Source of the DNA: Trametes villosa
Taxonomy: Eukaryota; Basidiomycota; Agaricomycetes; Polyporales; Polyporaceae
Direction of reading: 5' to 3'
Assembly: GCA_002964805.2 (NCBI GenBank)
Contig: PUDQ02000001.1
Location: 8,890,001 to 8,954,000 of the forward strand
Length of the DNA stretch: 64,000 nt
The translations under genes were made by a program, and so were the position numbers. Positions within the stretch are counted from its first letter, which is position 1. Every line of letters begins with the position of its first letter. Positions 1 to 11,662 of this stretch are shown one piece after another. The notes below the pieces were generated by a model, which did no database searches, had not been told where the DNA came from, and worked only from the letters and a program-made list of their open reading frames with translations.

Positions 1-2570
1 ATCGCATTCAGTCTTCGATGCTTCCCTGTAGCTACCTGTACAACCTATGCCGGTCTAGATACCAGCGTAGTCTTGAGCCGGGTCCGCTTTATAGCACCCA
101 TTGATGTAGCTGTGCGACCAAATCAGCGCATGAATCTGATTCGAAAGTTACGTCACGGACGATGTCTTGAAACGGCAGATGGGCGTGTCGCAGGAGTTCG
201 GAACCTTCGGAGTCAGCGGCATTCGCCGTCATCCAGGACTAATGGCAACTCGTGCCAGAGTTGAGCCAGTAGGTTTGGCTCGAGCGAGCGATATAGACGC
301 TGCGCTGGTAGCCACCGTTCTATGCCGGATAGACGCATTGTGAAGCGGCGAAGCACATAGAACTGAACATACGCAGAAATATGCATCGGAACAGCTGAGG
401 AGGAATAATGAATGATTTTTCCCTCTAGATCGAGGCGGTCGTCTAGCACGATGGAAACTCGATATCCGAAGCTGACCAGTCCCTGTTGCGGCGGTGCAAC
501 AAGGACTGGTCAGCTTTGCTGGGAACGCGAGCATGAAGGTCCAGAGCATACCATTTCTGTCGGAAGTGTTGTATACACCGCTGAATCGCGGCTTCGCCGA
601 TGGCTGAACACGATATGGTTTAAATGTCAAGTAGACTCTTGCATCGCTTGATAGCTCACCAGTTCGCGACCTACTTGATTGAACCTTCACGGGCAAGTTG
701 ACGCCCATGATATCGCACCGTAGCTGCTGCCCGGTGCATGCTGTGTACGTGGACCTGGGAAACACAACGCTCAATGAGCCACGGACAAGCAGATGCGCAG
801 TGCGGCGTGCTCGCCGACGCAGTGGAATAGCTTCGGATTCCTGTGGATGTGCCGCGCCCTACACACGCAGCGTTCGCGTTGTCCAACAGCTGGGATGTCA
901 CCATAGTCACAAGATATCTGTGTTGTTGACCGTGTTCGACGCGTTAGTACTACCATGGATCTTGAAATGTAAGACGAGCGTACGCGCGGCCAACACCATG
1001 TTCGTTGGATTCCCAATAGCTTACATATTTCGAAGCTGCAGTTGACAAGACAAGAGCGCAGTCGCGCTGCCTCATATTCTCAGAGTAAGCCTGCAGCGTA
1101 AGCACGGGTGTCGGATATAGCTCGGAGCGTTTTCCAGCCCAAGCAAAAGGCGTGCTTGCCACGATCGCATTCTAGGTAAACGCGCATCACAGACTGGTTG
1201 TTCACGGTGGGAGCCATGGTCTCGGCGCGAAGCAGTTCACAGGCACTCACCAGCGTTCGACAACCTCCGGAGAGCTGAGATTCCGCAGCGGGTTCATTCT
1301 GCGAGGAGTAAGTGGCAGGCGCGGGAGGTGTCCGCCCGGGAGAGAGGCCTCCGACGTATGTTTTGTCCCAGGGCCCGGCCGGAGCAGGCTGCAATTCCGA
1401 TATGACCTGATAACAATGCTTCAGCCCGGCCAGTCAGATGTATTTCGTTGTGCTCAATCTGCGAACGCCTCTCCGTAAACGCTCCCGGGCGGAACGTTGC
1501 CGCGAGGGGTTCACATGGAGGCTGAAGATCTCCGGCCTTAGCTCCGGACGCACTGTAAGCACGGCTGATGCGGGGTGGTGTTCTCGGGGAGGAGCGCAAG
1601 CCACAAGTCCGAGGACACAGAGCACAGAGCTGCGAGCAGTGTTTTTTCTCCGCCGGGAGGGGCGACGAGGCCGAGCGGGGGTGTCTTGTATGTTGGCGGA
1701 AGTTTCAAGTTGGTGTCAGTGCACCGATCAACGAAATAGGGATAACTGCATTTGGGAGCGCGTGAGCCACGTGGGGCGGTTACCTAAGGCGGCCTGTACT
1801 GAACGCCCGCAAAAATGGCTCAGCCGCCGATCTACTCAACGCCGATGGCACGACCTGCAGTGGCACTCCTGCATCTGCCCTCTGTCTTGTTCCTGTTTCC
1901 CAAGACGCTGGCGATCCGACGTCCTGGCTTTAGTAACGAACACTCCGGACGGTGCCCCTCTGTGCGCGGACCACTGACGGGATCATGGCTGGTGACAGAG
2001 GACTGGCGGCTGGCACTGCGCGCGATGCCACGCTCGACGCGGCCATCTGTCACTCGCAAAAATTCGCGATGGGCTCTCGACGCTTGCTGCAGAGACGCGT
2101 TGACCGCAGGCCCGCCAGGCTGCGTTCCGCAAGCGCGACTGATTGTGTTACGTACCGCTGCTACAGGAGAAACGGGGCACGAAGCAACGCCTGCCCACCG
2201 CGTCCGACGTCGTCGCGGGTCGGGCACAACCAGCACGCCCTGCGCAGCGCGACGCGAGGCCGGGCGGGCAGCTGACCCGGCTGGCATGACAGACAGGCAT
2301 CCTCCGCGCAGATCTCATCGAGAGACGGGTGGGAAGGCGGAGGGGAATTGGGAATAAGTGGGGGGCGTGAGAGCACCGCACCGGGGCGCTGGCGAGGACG
2401 GGGTGGGGTGGACGCGCAGGTGTTCTGCCGTTCTTATGCCTCACCGCGCTTCGATTGGCTGCCCGCGTTCATCACAGGCGTTGCCGTCGTTTCAGGAGAG
2501 GGCGTTTGCCCAGCGCCGCACAGGGGCCTTCCCTCGCCCTGTCCGGAGCGCTGTGATCTCCAGACTCCCA
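1..2570. other. Left-edge stretch without a convincing gene
   Basis: No open frame here shows recognisable protein similarity, linked splice sites or a plausible exon chain. The frames present are short and overlap on both strands, as expected by chance. The one clear structure is the 21-bp inverted repeat at 469-516, listed separately. The sequence from about 2570 onward is the cupredoxin promoter. The region could be decayed mobile-element sequence, but nothing seen proves that. Confidence 0.5.
469..516. repeat. Near-perfect 21-bp inverted repeat with 6-base loop
   Basis: The arms 469-489 and 496-516 are reverse complements at 20 of 21 positions; only C483 against A502 fails to pair. The loop is the six bases 490-495. 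Transcribed from either strand it would form a very stable hairpin. It lies in a gene-free stretch. It could be a remnant of a small inverted-repeat element, a terminator-like structure or a small-RNA precursor; sequence alone does not decide. Confidence 0.75.
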
Positions 2571-2579
2571 CAGGTGCGG

Positions 2580-2586
2580 TATATAA
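2580..2586 (+). promoter_or_regulatory. TATA box of the cupredoxin gene
   Basis: TATATAA stands about 110 bases upstream of the ATG at 2696, followed by a pyrimidine-rich leader typical of highly expressed fungal genes. Confidence 0.6.
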
Positions 2587-2695
2587 GCCGCGCCGGCCTC
2601 GCCTCTCCCCTCTCCTCATCTCCTTTTCGTCCTTCTTCCCCGGCACCTTAGACCTCACCCTAACTCCTTTTATTCGCCCTCGCCGACCATCTGCG

Positions 2696-3606
2696 ATGCG
2701 TTACGCTGCCCCCATCTCCGCTCTCGCTGTCGCCTCTGTGGCTGTTGCCCAGGACGCTCAGATCGTACGTGTTATTACGTTGCACCATTTATGGCTCGTA
2801 TGTCTCATGAGTGTCACAGATCCATGTCGGTTCCAAGGGCGGCGCGATGGCGCTCGCCTTCGACCCTCCCTCAGTGAAGGCTGCTAACGGCACCGTCGTC
2901 ACCTTCGTCTTCGACGGCGTTCCGGGCAACCACACTGTTGCCCAGTCCTCATTCGCCAAGCCCTGCGAGCCTCTGCCCAACGGCTTCGACTCCGGCTTCA
3001 TCTTCGTGCCCCCTACCACTGACGCTCAGGCGGACTTCCCGACGTTCAACATTACCATCTCGGATGACTCCAAGCGTGAGTTCACAGCGTGCATTGTGCT
3101 TCAGGGTATTGACGACGTCTCTCTAGCCATCTGGTTCTACTGCGCGCAGGGTGGTGCGGCCCCCCCGAAGAGCGCTCACTGCCTGAACGGCATGGTTGGG
3201 TACGTCGCTTTGGCTTCCATCATGTTACATGTCACTGACAAAGGCTCACAGCGCCATCAACGCGCCCGCGCAGGGCAACACTTTCGAGTCGTACGCCGCC
3301 GTCGCGTCCGCGGCCGCCAGCGTTGTGCTCCCCGTTCCCGCGCTCTCTGGCGTGAACGCGTTCGCGACCGCGGCCCCCGCGATCTCGGGTAGCTTCTCTG
3401 GCGCCGCCAACCCCACCGGCACTGCCCCCGCCCCCGCCCAGTCTGGCAGCGGCAGCGGTGGTGCGTCCCAGAGCGGTGCTTCCGGCACTAGCGGTGGCGC
3501 GTCGGGCAGCCCCTCGCCCTCGGGCACGAAGAACGCAGCGGGCAACGTGGCGGTCAACGGCCTCGTCGCGTTCGTCGCGGCTGCCTTCGGTGTCGTCTTC
3601 GTCTGA
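2696..3606 (+). CDS. Secreted cupredoxin-domain protein, probably GPI-anchored
   Basis: Four exons are read: 2696-2764, 2820-3075, 3127-3199 and 3252-3606, giving 250 residues. Residues 1-19 are a signal peptide (MRYAAPISALAVASVAVAQ). A single cupredoxin (plastocyanin-like) domain follows, with the type-1 copper ligand pattern visible: His in GNHTV, Cys in IWFYC, then His and Met in the AHCLNGMVG segment. A Ser/Gly/Pro/Thr-rich linker leads to a hydrophobic C-terminal tail (GLVAFVAAAFGVVFV), the usual signal for GPI attachment. This architecture is the fungal extracellular serine-rich cupredoxin family, found at cell walls and induced in development and plant interaction; a catalytic role is not established for the family. 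The start is the first ATG after a TATA box and is followed directly by the signal peptide. Confidence 0.88.
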
Positions 3607-4990
3607 GCGAGATCTTTCCCGTTGGAGAAAAATATGGGGCGACGGCGGGGAGGATAGTTACTGGGAGCTAATGGCGGGGTCTCTTCGTATACCACGGTGC
3701 AGCGCGGACTGCCTACCCTACGTTCGCTCGAACTAGTGCGGTTCTCGGTCTTGTCTAAGTCTGTAGGGGGACAGTTGAAATGGAGGACGTTGTCTCGTAA
3801 TTCTCTCTCGGTCGCGCACTGGCCGTGCCCGACGAGACCAGGTGCTGCGCGTTGAACGTTCCTTGTTCGTTGCGGCGGTGGCGTTTGTGTGAGCTATTTC
3901 TGCGGCGGTCTCACGCTGACGGGCTGGCGTGTGCTTCTCTTCTGGTCCGGGGATGAGCGATCTGTCATGGGAAACCCGGCGGCGTGGAAGCTCTGGAGCA
4001 TGTAGGACGCCGGGAACTCCGCGCTGCGAGGTCGACCGGGGTGATGGTAACCGTTGTAAGGTGCGCCCGCGTCATGCTGCATCCGCATTTCATTACCGGA
4101 GGCAATTGGGCAGAATGCAGGCTAGCAAGCAATTTCAATCGGACGTCAGCGCATCAGCGTCGAGGACATCTGACCGGTCGGCTGAGCGAGGAAGGGGAAG
4201 AGCACTGAGACATTTTGGCGGCCTTCTTGCAATGGAGGGATGGAGAAGCGCAGCCGGGTACGCTCAGTCACAGTAGCATCGATCAGAACCTCACAATAGA
4301 CTCGCGCCGCGCGCGCGCGGGTGTCCGACACACAGACAAGGTTCGTGCTGCGGACGGCGCGTTACGAACGTTGGCATTTGGAAGCGTCGTTGCTCGCCGC
4401 GGCCTGACAGGCGCAATATTAGCTGCGCTGCCAGTGCGGCGTTGCGTCTGGCGGCGGCGACGCAGCAGCAGCAGCGGCTGTTGGCCAGGCATAACCGGCA
4501 GGCAGCTTCCCAGGTGCGCCCCATCCCCGCATCTTCGCAGGCACGAGGGGCGGAGGGCGTTGGGCGTGCGCCCGTCATGCGCGGAAGCCTGCTGATCGTG
4601 CTCTATACACAGCAGGGGCTTGGCCCGCGGGGTGAAGGACTGCTGATCGGTGGGCCGCGGGTTGAGGGGATAGACAGGCCTGGAGCGTGGTGTGTGCCTC
4701 TGCTTGCGCGTACGCCAGCCGGCGTGATATGGTGCTGTCGGGCTGCGCAGTGGCCGTAGGGCGCGGTGGACAGCTGAGCGACTTTTTGAGAGCAGGGCGC
4801 TGATGGCAGGAGCTTGCGTGACACCACTCCTCGGCCTCAACGCGGCTGCTCATGGGTGCGCGCCCGCAGGTTCTTCGCCGGACGCGAGCGCGCCGCCGAC
4901 GGTGGGCATCATATCGTACACAGTTTGATCCAACGCGACAGAACACCTACACAGAACGAACCGTACTCTATGCGCTTCGGAGCTGCGGGC
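3607..4990. other. Gap between convergent cupredoxin and P450 genes
   Basis: About 1.4 kb that holds the 3' flanks of the convergent cupredoxin and P450 genes. No frame with recognisable similarity or a splice-linked exon chain was seen, and no RNA gene. Confidence 0.5.
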
Positions 4991-7337
4991 TTAGCTGTCC
5001 ACCCGGCGCACCCGCATGGGCACGCACGCGCCCTGCTCGCCCGCGACGCGCGGGCGGGGCAGGACGCCGCGCACGAAGTCGATGGTCGTCTCCGGCCCGT
5101 TCGGGAGCTCGAACGTGTAGTTCTTGATAAGGACTCCGAGAACAGCCTGTACGGAGGAAGCGGAGGCGCGTCAGAACGCGTTCTATAACGGCGCAGCGGG
5201 TGGGCGGGCGCCCGCAACGGCATCGGGCCGCCACCGACGGTGCGAGGGAATCGTGCGGAAAGGGGAAGGAGAACGCATGCGCACCTTGAACTCGGCGAGG
5301 GCGAAGCCGCGGCCGAGGCACATGCGCGGGCCGTCGACGAAGGTGAGCAGGTGGCGGTGGCCCTGCACCTCCTGCGCGCGCTTGGGGAGGCCGTCGTCGG
5401 CGAGCCAGCGCTCGGGGCGGAACTCGCGCGCGTCCGCGCCCCAGAACGCGGCGGAGAGGTTGATCGCGGCGATGGGCACGACGATGTGCTGCCCGGCGGG
5501 GACCGCGACGTGGTCGGTGAGCTCGCCGTTGGGCAGGCGGAGCGGCTGCGAGAGCGGGATCACGTCGTCCTTCGCGGCCTGCGTGAATAGAAATATTCGT
5601 CAGTTGAGCGCGGATATGTGAATTGAGCGCAACAGGGCACCTCGCGGCTGGTAACAGCGAGAGGAGGGTGCATGCGCAGGATCTCGTGAACCACAGCGTC
5701 GAGGTAGTGCAGGCCGGAACCATTGGTGAGCTGCTCCCACGTCGGGTCCGATGTTGGGAACTGTTCCTTGAGTTCCTCGCGAAGCCGAGTCTGCTTCTCT
5801 TGATGCCTACAGAGCTCGATGAGAGCCCACTGATCTGTTGTGAGCGAATTTCGCCAGGCAAATGGATACCAAATCCGGTCGCACCGTGAGGCTGACTACA
5901 GCGTATCGTCAGCATGTCAGATCCAAAGTCCTCGAGAGAGATTGACGTACTCGATGTAGTCTCGTAGCCCGCCAAGATGAGAACCTTCATCTGTGAAAGA
6001 AGTGAGAAAACAGATCGACGCGACGTCGTGGGACACACGGCCGCCCACCTGAGCCATGATCTCTTCCTGCGACATCTGCAGACTCGATTCGGCATCCTCC
6101 GCCTTTACTGGACAGGGCAACCACAGCTGTTAGCTTCCACGCTCCATGATCGCGAATCGCGAGTCGCGGGAGCGGGACTCACTCAGGAGGCCGATGATGC
6201 TCTTGTCCTCGTGGCCCTTCTCGCCGACGCCCTGCATCTCCTTGCGCGTGTTCTCGAGCAGGACGGTCGCGATCTCCTCCATGCTCTTGTTGAGCAGCAT
6301 CTGCAGGCGGCGCATCGGCGTCGGGATGCGCCAGAGCGCGGGGAACGCGTTCCCGAAGAAGATCGCGGCGGCGGTGATGGGCGAGGGCTTGATGTGGCCC
6401 ATGCGGTCGAAGACGTCCGCGACGGCGGAGTACTTGCCTGCGAGCGAGCCGAAGTCGTGCGAGAAGCCGGCGATGCCGACACTGTCGAGGCTGCATAGAC
6501 GTGGTGAGCGCAATGCTTATTAAGAGAACCTGCAGTGCGTACGAGACGTGGTTCATCCTGTACAGAGCTGTTAATGCAACTGCGCGCAATCTAAAGAGCA
6601 TATAGCGCACCATTTCTGTACGTCGATCGTAGCGGAGTCGACGGATGCCAACTGGTTATCCCAGTTTGTCTTGAGCTATGGATTGTGTAAGCACCACAAC
6701 ACGGAAGATCGTTTTCCCCAGGAGTCCTACCTTGTACACAGAATCATAGAATATCGACGTCATTCTGCGGATAGCAATATTGCTGAAGGCCGGCGAGATC
6801 GCCTTGCGTTGCCTGGCAAGATCACGCGTTGGTCATTCATAACCGGCTTCAGGCTTTCATCGCAGTTCCGGCTCACCTCTTGTGCGACTCGCCCTCTGCC
6901 CAGAGGAGACCACGCCCGAACTACGCTGAGTTGGCATGGTACACTTACCTCTAGTTTCCGCGGACATCACTCACCAGGTTCTCGATCGCGACACGCGCAA
7001 GTTTCGTCTGCACATACGTGAACGTCTCGTGCGCGTAGAAGTGCGCAATCGCCTTCGGGTCCGTCAGGACGACGTTCGTCGAGCCGAGCGGTGCGGGCAC
7101 GCGGAACACAGTGCCGTACTTGTCCGCCCACGCTTCGTACACCTGCGCGCCTTGGGGGCCGTTTCCGATTTCCTTGAAGGCGCCGAAGAGCCAGCTGGTC
7201 CTCGGCGGGCCTGCGAGAGGCGTCGCGCGGCCGCGCGTAGCATAGGAACGCGCGAACTTGTAGAAGACGTAGACGGCGAGGAGCACGAGGCCGGCGCGCC
7301 AGGCCGAGATCTGCTGGAGGTCGGACGGGATGATCAT
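4991..7337 (-). CDS. Cytochrome P450 monooxygenase, 12 exons
   Basis: Twelve exons give 541 residues: 7337-6975, 6920-6877, 6812-6731, 6675-6611, 6557-6543, 6490-6183, 6107-6049, 5990-5951, 5895-5885, 5829-5641, 5578-5285 and 5146-4991. The N terminus has one hydrophobic anchor (about residues 10-28) for the endoplasmic reticulum membrane. P450 hallmarks are present: GLLWAEGESHKRQRKAISPA in the C-helix region, I-helix AGYETTS, K-helix EILR, FRPERW, and the heme-binding FVDGPRMCLGRG with its cysteine. Two exons are microexons (15 nt at 6543-6557 and 11 nt at 5885-5895), each needed to restore conserved P450 sequence across its junctions. The protein would use an NADPH-P450 reductase to hydroxylate a small lipophilic substrate; the substrate cannot be inferred. 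The neighbour at 7962-8736 lies upstream on the same strand. All key residues are intact, so it looks functional. Confidence 0.93.
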
Positions 7338-7961
7338 ACCGGGAGTGCTGGCAGGATAAGGCTTGGGGAGGGGGACGTGGTTGGGAAGAGAAAGACCCGC
7401 GGCGGAGTGCAGGCGTGTGCTGCACTTTTGTCGGGAGCGGGCTTGTTATGTTCCCAGGAGAGGAGCGAAGTCGATGGTATTCCCATACTCGGCCGGGCTG
7501 TCATGATGACAGGTCCTCTGACCTTTCGGGAGATTCGCGTGCCCTCGGAGGGCTACAAGCATACGATGGCTGAGGTGCCAGTAAGTAACGATGTATACAT
7601 AGGTGCAGAGAGCAACGAAGATGCGGACTGGCCAAGGGTGCAAAGAGGGCGGGTCGCAGGCGGTTGTGAGTTCACCGGTTGATTGACGTAACGACCCTGA
7701 CAATACGGTTCCCGGTGATCCCGGCCAAGTCCTTGGCTACAGTGGGCGGCACGCCAGTACTTCACCCTGTTCATCGTCGCGCTCAAAAGCTCACAAGGTC
7801 AAGCAGGATGTTCATGTGTAGATGGAGGTTTGAGAAGAGGCTTGATGCACTCAAGGTTCGTCCGTTTGGCGGAGACCGATGCCACGCGATTTTTAGTTCA
7901 AGCGCTCTACGATCGCATTCCGGAAATGGAAGTCCAGTAGCCATATACAGATGAGGCACAG
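7338..7961. other. Promoter region of the P450 gene
   Basis: About 620 bases between the P450 start and the stop of the upstream unrecognised gene. No gene or clear core-promoter motif was recognised. Confidence 0.45.
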
Positions 7962-8736
7962 CTACGCGACTCCGAAGGACGGAAAGACGAACGAGTTCCA
8001 GGGGCTGGCCACCGTCGCGGGATCCTTGTCGAGCTGGTGGCCTTGGTACGAGCAGGGAGGGGGTAGTTCCGCCAAGGACCGGGATGATACCACGCTAGCG
8101 GTCGGTGCGACGTCGGATAGAACGGTGAAGACCTCCATCGCGCGGGTTAGGTCTTCGCATATCTCTGACCAGGTGTCCATGGTGGAAAGCATGTGCGGGA
8201 TGAAATGAGTGCCCATTCCGTGATCGAAGGAGATTCCTGAGTCCGCCCTTAGGTCCCCTGGGGGTATGACCGGCGTAGAGTTGACCTGGCAGGGGCGCGG
8301 GGTGGTTGACGGGGTCGCCTGGGCGTCGTTGGGGAACTGGCGGCGCGCACAGAGGCGGCCTGTCATATGAAGGAGCTTGATCTGGTACGGCGAAGTCGCA
8401 CGTTTCCTCATCAGGAGTTTCTGGGCGGTTTGAGGCTGAGTGACAAGAGGATGAGCTCCACGAACGACAGAGATCCCGAAAGCGTGTGCGCAGCAGGACA
8501 TTTACCGCTTCGGCAGTCTCCTCGAACGAATGCCGAGCGGATGGCGGGCCCGAGGGCATCAAAGACGAGAACAGGGCATCGTGTGTCCCGGGAGCGGGTA
8601 GCTTGACGTTCGCGACAGTGCTTGCGGATGGCAGATCGTCTGCAGAGGGGTGCCGAGATGTGATTTGGAGAGTCCCGAGATCCTCGTGAGCCAGAAGCGG
8701 GGAACCCTGAAGAACCTCGGTAGCTTGTGAGAGCAT
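7962..8736 (-). CDS. Unrecognised two-exon gene
   Basis: I do not recognise this protein. Two frames join in phase 0 through an intron with good consensus ends (GTAAAT..CACTCAG, 8436-8505), giving exons 8736-8506 and 8435-7962 and 234 residues. The ATG at 8736 has a favourable context (ATCGCC before it). The protein has no signal peptide or membrane segment, is rich in Pro, Ser and Ala, and contains a more ordered stretch around MGTHFIPHMLSTMDTWSEIC. It might have further 5' exons. It sits directly upstream of the P450 on the same strand, so the two could belong together, but no function follows. The coding call rests only on the clean splice and an open frame. Confidence 0.4.
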
Positions 8737-9450
8737 GGCGATAGCAGAGAAAGCGCTACGATGGGAGGTACGAGAGAAAGGCTTCCAACCCAATTCTGTC
8801 TAGGTCCAACGGGTGCTGGTATCGCGTCGGATGACATTGCGGCTGACGAGCCGGGGTGGTGTTTCGATCACGCCGCAATTGAAGTCGCTGTAAGAAACAG
8901 CGCATGAGTCGACCGGGGCTTGGAGCTGGAGAATAGCCATACACCCTCAAAGCGGTTTGGGATGCTCTCGAACGTGGGGGGAGGAGGAGAGTGCAGTAGG
9001 CTCGGAGATCGGTCCGAAGCCCGCTGCACACCACAAAAGGCATGCGCAGTCATTCGAGCACAGCGTCTGCACAGCGTCTACTACAAACTCCGGCTGTCAG
9101 AAGCCACATCGTCTTCATCAGAGCCCTCACCTACGACTGTGCACACTATCCATGTAGTTTCCCTGTTTCTTGCTTTATAGCTCATCTATAATAGAGAATC
9201 TCTCGCATCTGGCCTATAGGTCCCCAGACAGACCTCTTCATTGGCAAAACAGTCGTGACGTACAACCCTCAGAGGCTCAAGTGGACCCTTACCCTAGCCG
9301 GCTTGAGTACCAGATATCCACACCAGTGAGTCCTTGATCTACTTGGTGTCTGGATATCAAGTCGTGAGTGAACCCAATCTCGCCAGATATCCAGCCGATC
9401 GCGCGTCACGCCTAGTTAACTGGGGTACTCCCAGTGGGCGGACGTGCAAC
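8737..9450. other. Upstream region of the gene at 9451, with repeated GATATC motif
   Basis: No supported gene. Near the right end the motif CCAGATATCCA occurs at 9310-9320 and 9383-9393, and its inverse core TGGATATC at 9351-9358, all within 145 bases of the next ATG. They may be regulatory sites. Confidence 0.4.
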
Positions 9451-11390
9451 ATGGCCCACATTCAGACAGGCCCTGGACAGAGCTTCTCTATACCACTCGC
9501 CCCTCCGTCTCCGTCTGTCGCCTCGCCGTCGCTATCTGCAGCTACTGTGGTCGACTCTCCACATCCCTACACTTCTTCAAGTTATCGCCGGGCATCGCAA
9601 GGCCCAAACGCGTTCCAAACGCCGGCCAGCCCTACGTGGGACATCGAGCGCTATGACAAACAAAGCGCCCTCTTCGAGTCCTTGAACAGGAGTGCGACTG
9701 TAGTGTTCTGGTATAAGGTGGGTATATCTCTTTAATTGGTTGCCTATGGCCATGGAGCACGCAGGCCTGTTATATTCGTAACAGGTCATTATGATATATG
9801 CCTCACGATCTGAGATGTGGGGCTCTGTGGGCGTGCTTATGTTCATGTATACCGTGTTCTACAATCATCTTATTCTCGGCGTCCCTGCCGATGGGCTCGA
9901 TTTCATCCGAGCTCTTGTTCCCGCTCCCGATGTATGAGCATTAGGCTGATTAAATAAACTGCCAGCCTAACGTCGAACCTCTTCGGCTCCATCAAGAGAT
10001 ACCAACATTCCCGCTGTTCTCGTTCAGCAGCCTTACCGAGATCGTGGAGCAACTCGGTCTGTCGGAGAGGACGTACCTTGACTGGTTCAACCCGCGGACA
10101 GGCGCCTGGGAGCAACAGCAGGTCTCCGTCGTGCGCCGGATAGAAAGCGAGCAGCGGATCCTGTACCGCGTACGACGGGGTCTCTTCGAAGCCCTACGGG
10201 ATGACGAATGCCCAGGGATCGAGGCCGAGGTCAAACTGCAGGAAGAGGAGCAGTCGACGCGCGTGGAGGTCGCTGTTTCGACACCTTCGAGGAAGAGGCC
10301 GGCGGACCAGCTCTTGGAGCCGCCTGCAGGCAAGCACCCTCGGTCGGTGTCGATGCAAAGCTTCGCGCCGTCGTATACCGTGGAGAGTCCGCCGTCCCAT
10401 GCGGGTCCCTCGTCTCCGCCAGCGGCAAGCCTTCCCAGTATTGCTCTGAATGTCAGCCCGCTTTCGTCCGACATCGGAGCGGCCTCCCTCCCTGTTGCCC
10501 AACCGGGAAGTCTCGCAGGAGCCTTTGGAACACCCCAGCGCCCTCATACTGCCGTCGACGCTGGCCCGTCTCAATACCCGGCCGGATACGGTCAAACCTT
10601 CACGCAAGATACTCAACGATCCGCGTCTACAAGCAACGCGTCCACGAGCAACGCCTCCACGAGCAACGCCTCCACGAGCAACGCATCCACCTCCCAACTC
10701 CCCGCCCTCCCCGCGGCCCCACATCCCATCCCGTCCCAAACGCCCTCCTCCCTCGCCTCCGCGATCTCCCTCCCGCTCGCCGCGCTCCCGCAGCCGCACG
10801 CGCTCCCGCGCAAGTGGCCCAACGACTTCTTCGTGTACGAGGTCGCGGCGGGGCTGCGCGACATGGAGCGCCTCGCGGGCGCGGAGCCCGCGCTCAAGCA
10901 GGCCGAGGTCTTCCGCCGCGCGTTCGGGCTTGCCTATGTGAAGTCGACGTTCTGCCGGCACCGCCGCCTGTGGGTGAGCGCGGGCGAGGAGGTGCAGCGC
11001 GACTTTGAGGTGCTGGGACGGGACCCGAAGGCGTGCTGGGGCGAGTTTGCGCGGCATGTGGAGGGAAGGGAGGGGGCGGGACGGAGGGCGAGTGCGGCGG
11101 GGAGGAGGGGGATGGGTGGGCAGGGGGAGGGAGGGCAGGAGAGCATGATGAATGTGATTGGGATGCCGTTGCCGATGATTATGGCGGCGGCATCTCCACA
11201 GGGCATGCACGATGGCAGTGGGGTGGCGACAGGCTCGAGCGTGCAGCGTGCATCGGGCGCGACTACTGGGCGAGCACAACTACCTCAGGACGAGGAGCCC
11301 GTGATGGGGTCCTTGAGACCACCGGAGGAACAGCAACACGCGCACCAGGGTGAGTGCTACGATTTGTTCCCATGGACTACGTGGGACTGA
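9451..11390 (+). CDS. Unrecognised basidiomycete protein, possibly nuclear
   Basis: Three exons, 9451-9717, 9785-9931 and 9966-11390, all phase 0, give 612 residues. The N terminus (MAHIQTGPGQ..) is Ser/Pro-rich, then comes a conserved-looking block around FWYKVIMIYASRSEMW and TYLDWFNPRTGAWEQQQV, then a disordered middle with a basic patch (SRKRP). A 15-base tandem repeat at about 10620-10695 encodes five ASTSN units. The C-terminal third holds a compact, probably folded domain starting KWPNDFFVYEVAAGLRDMERL and containing FGLAYVKSTFCRHRRLW and ACWGEFARHVEGR, rich in Arg and Trp. I recognise no family with certainty; the layout (disordered linkers around a basic alpha-helical domain) would fit a nuclear regulator, which is inference. 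A possible donor at 11350 (CAG before GGTGAGT) leaves open a further 3' exon. Confidence 0.7.
10620..10695 (+). repeat. 15-bp tandem repeat coding ASTSN units
   Basis: About five copies of a 15-base unit (consensus GCSTCCACGAGCAAC) lie in frame within the gene at 9451-11390 and vary mainly at third positions. Such tracts often differ in copy number between strains. Confidence 0.8.
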
Positions 11391-11662
11391 AAGATGTCCC
11401 CCAGGCCGTCGATGACTGGAGAGCCGTTGGCTTGTATGGATCGGGTGGAGTTGTTAGATTGTGTGCAATATGGCTTTATGCTCTCGTTCTGGACATCTGT
11501 AGAGTAGTATACCTCTGTCGTCGCATTGCTATTATACGCATCGTATGTCTAATCGGAACGCTATGGGATACAGTTACGGATCGGATGGAGTGGAGGAAAT
11601 GATCAGCAATGCGAAGGAGATGGGTAGCGGGGAATAGAAACACAGCAACATAACACCGACGA

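Noticed and set aside
1438..2357. Two overlapping + strand frames of about 180 codons near the left edge
   Set aside because: Composition is Arg/Ser/Pro/Cys-rich without ordered segments, and no intron chain or similarity links them.
4968..6095. 375-codon minus-strand frame over the P450
   Set aside because: It reads through introns and an out-of-frame part of the P450. The heme-binding and K-helix motifs lie in another frame joined by splicing.
10194..11279. 361-codon minus-strand frame
   Set aside because: Antisense shadow of the gene at 9451-11390, Arg/His-rich and without similarity.
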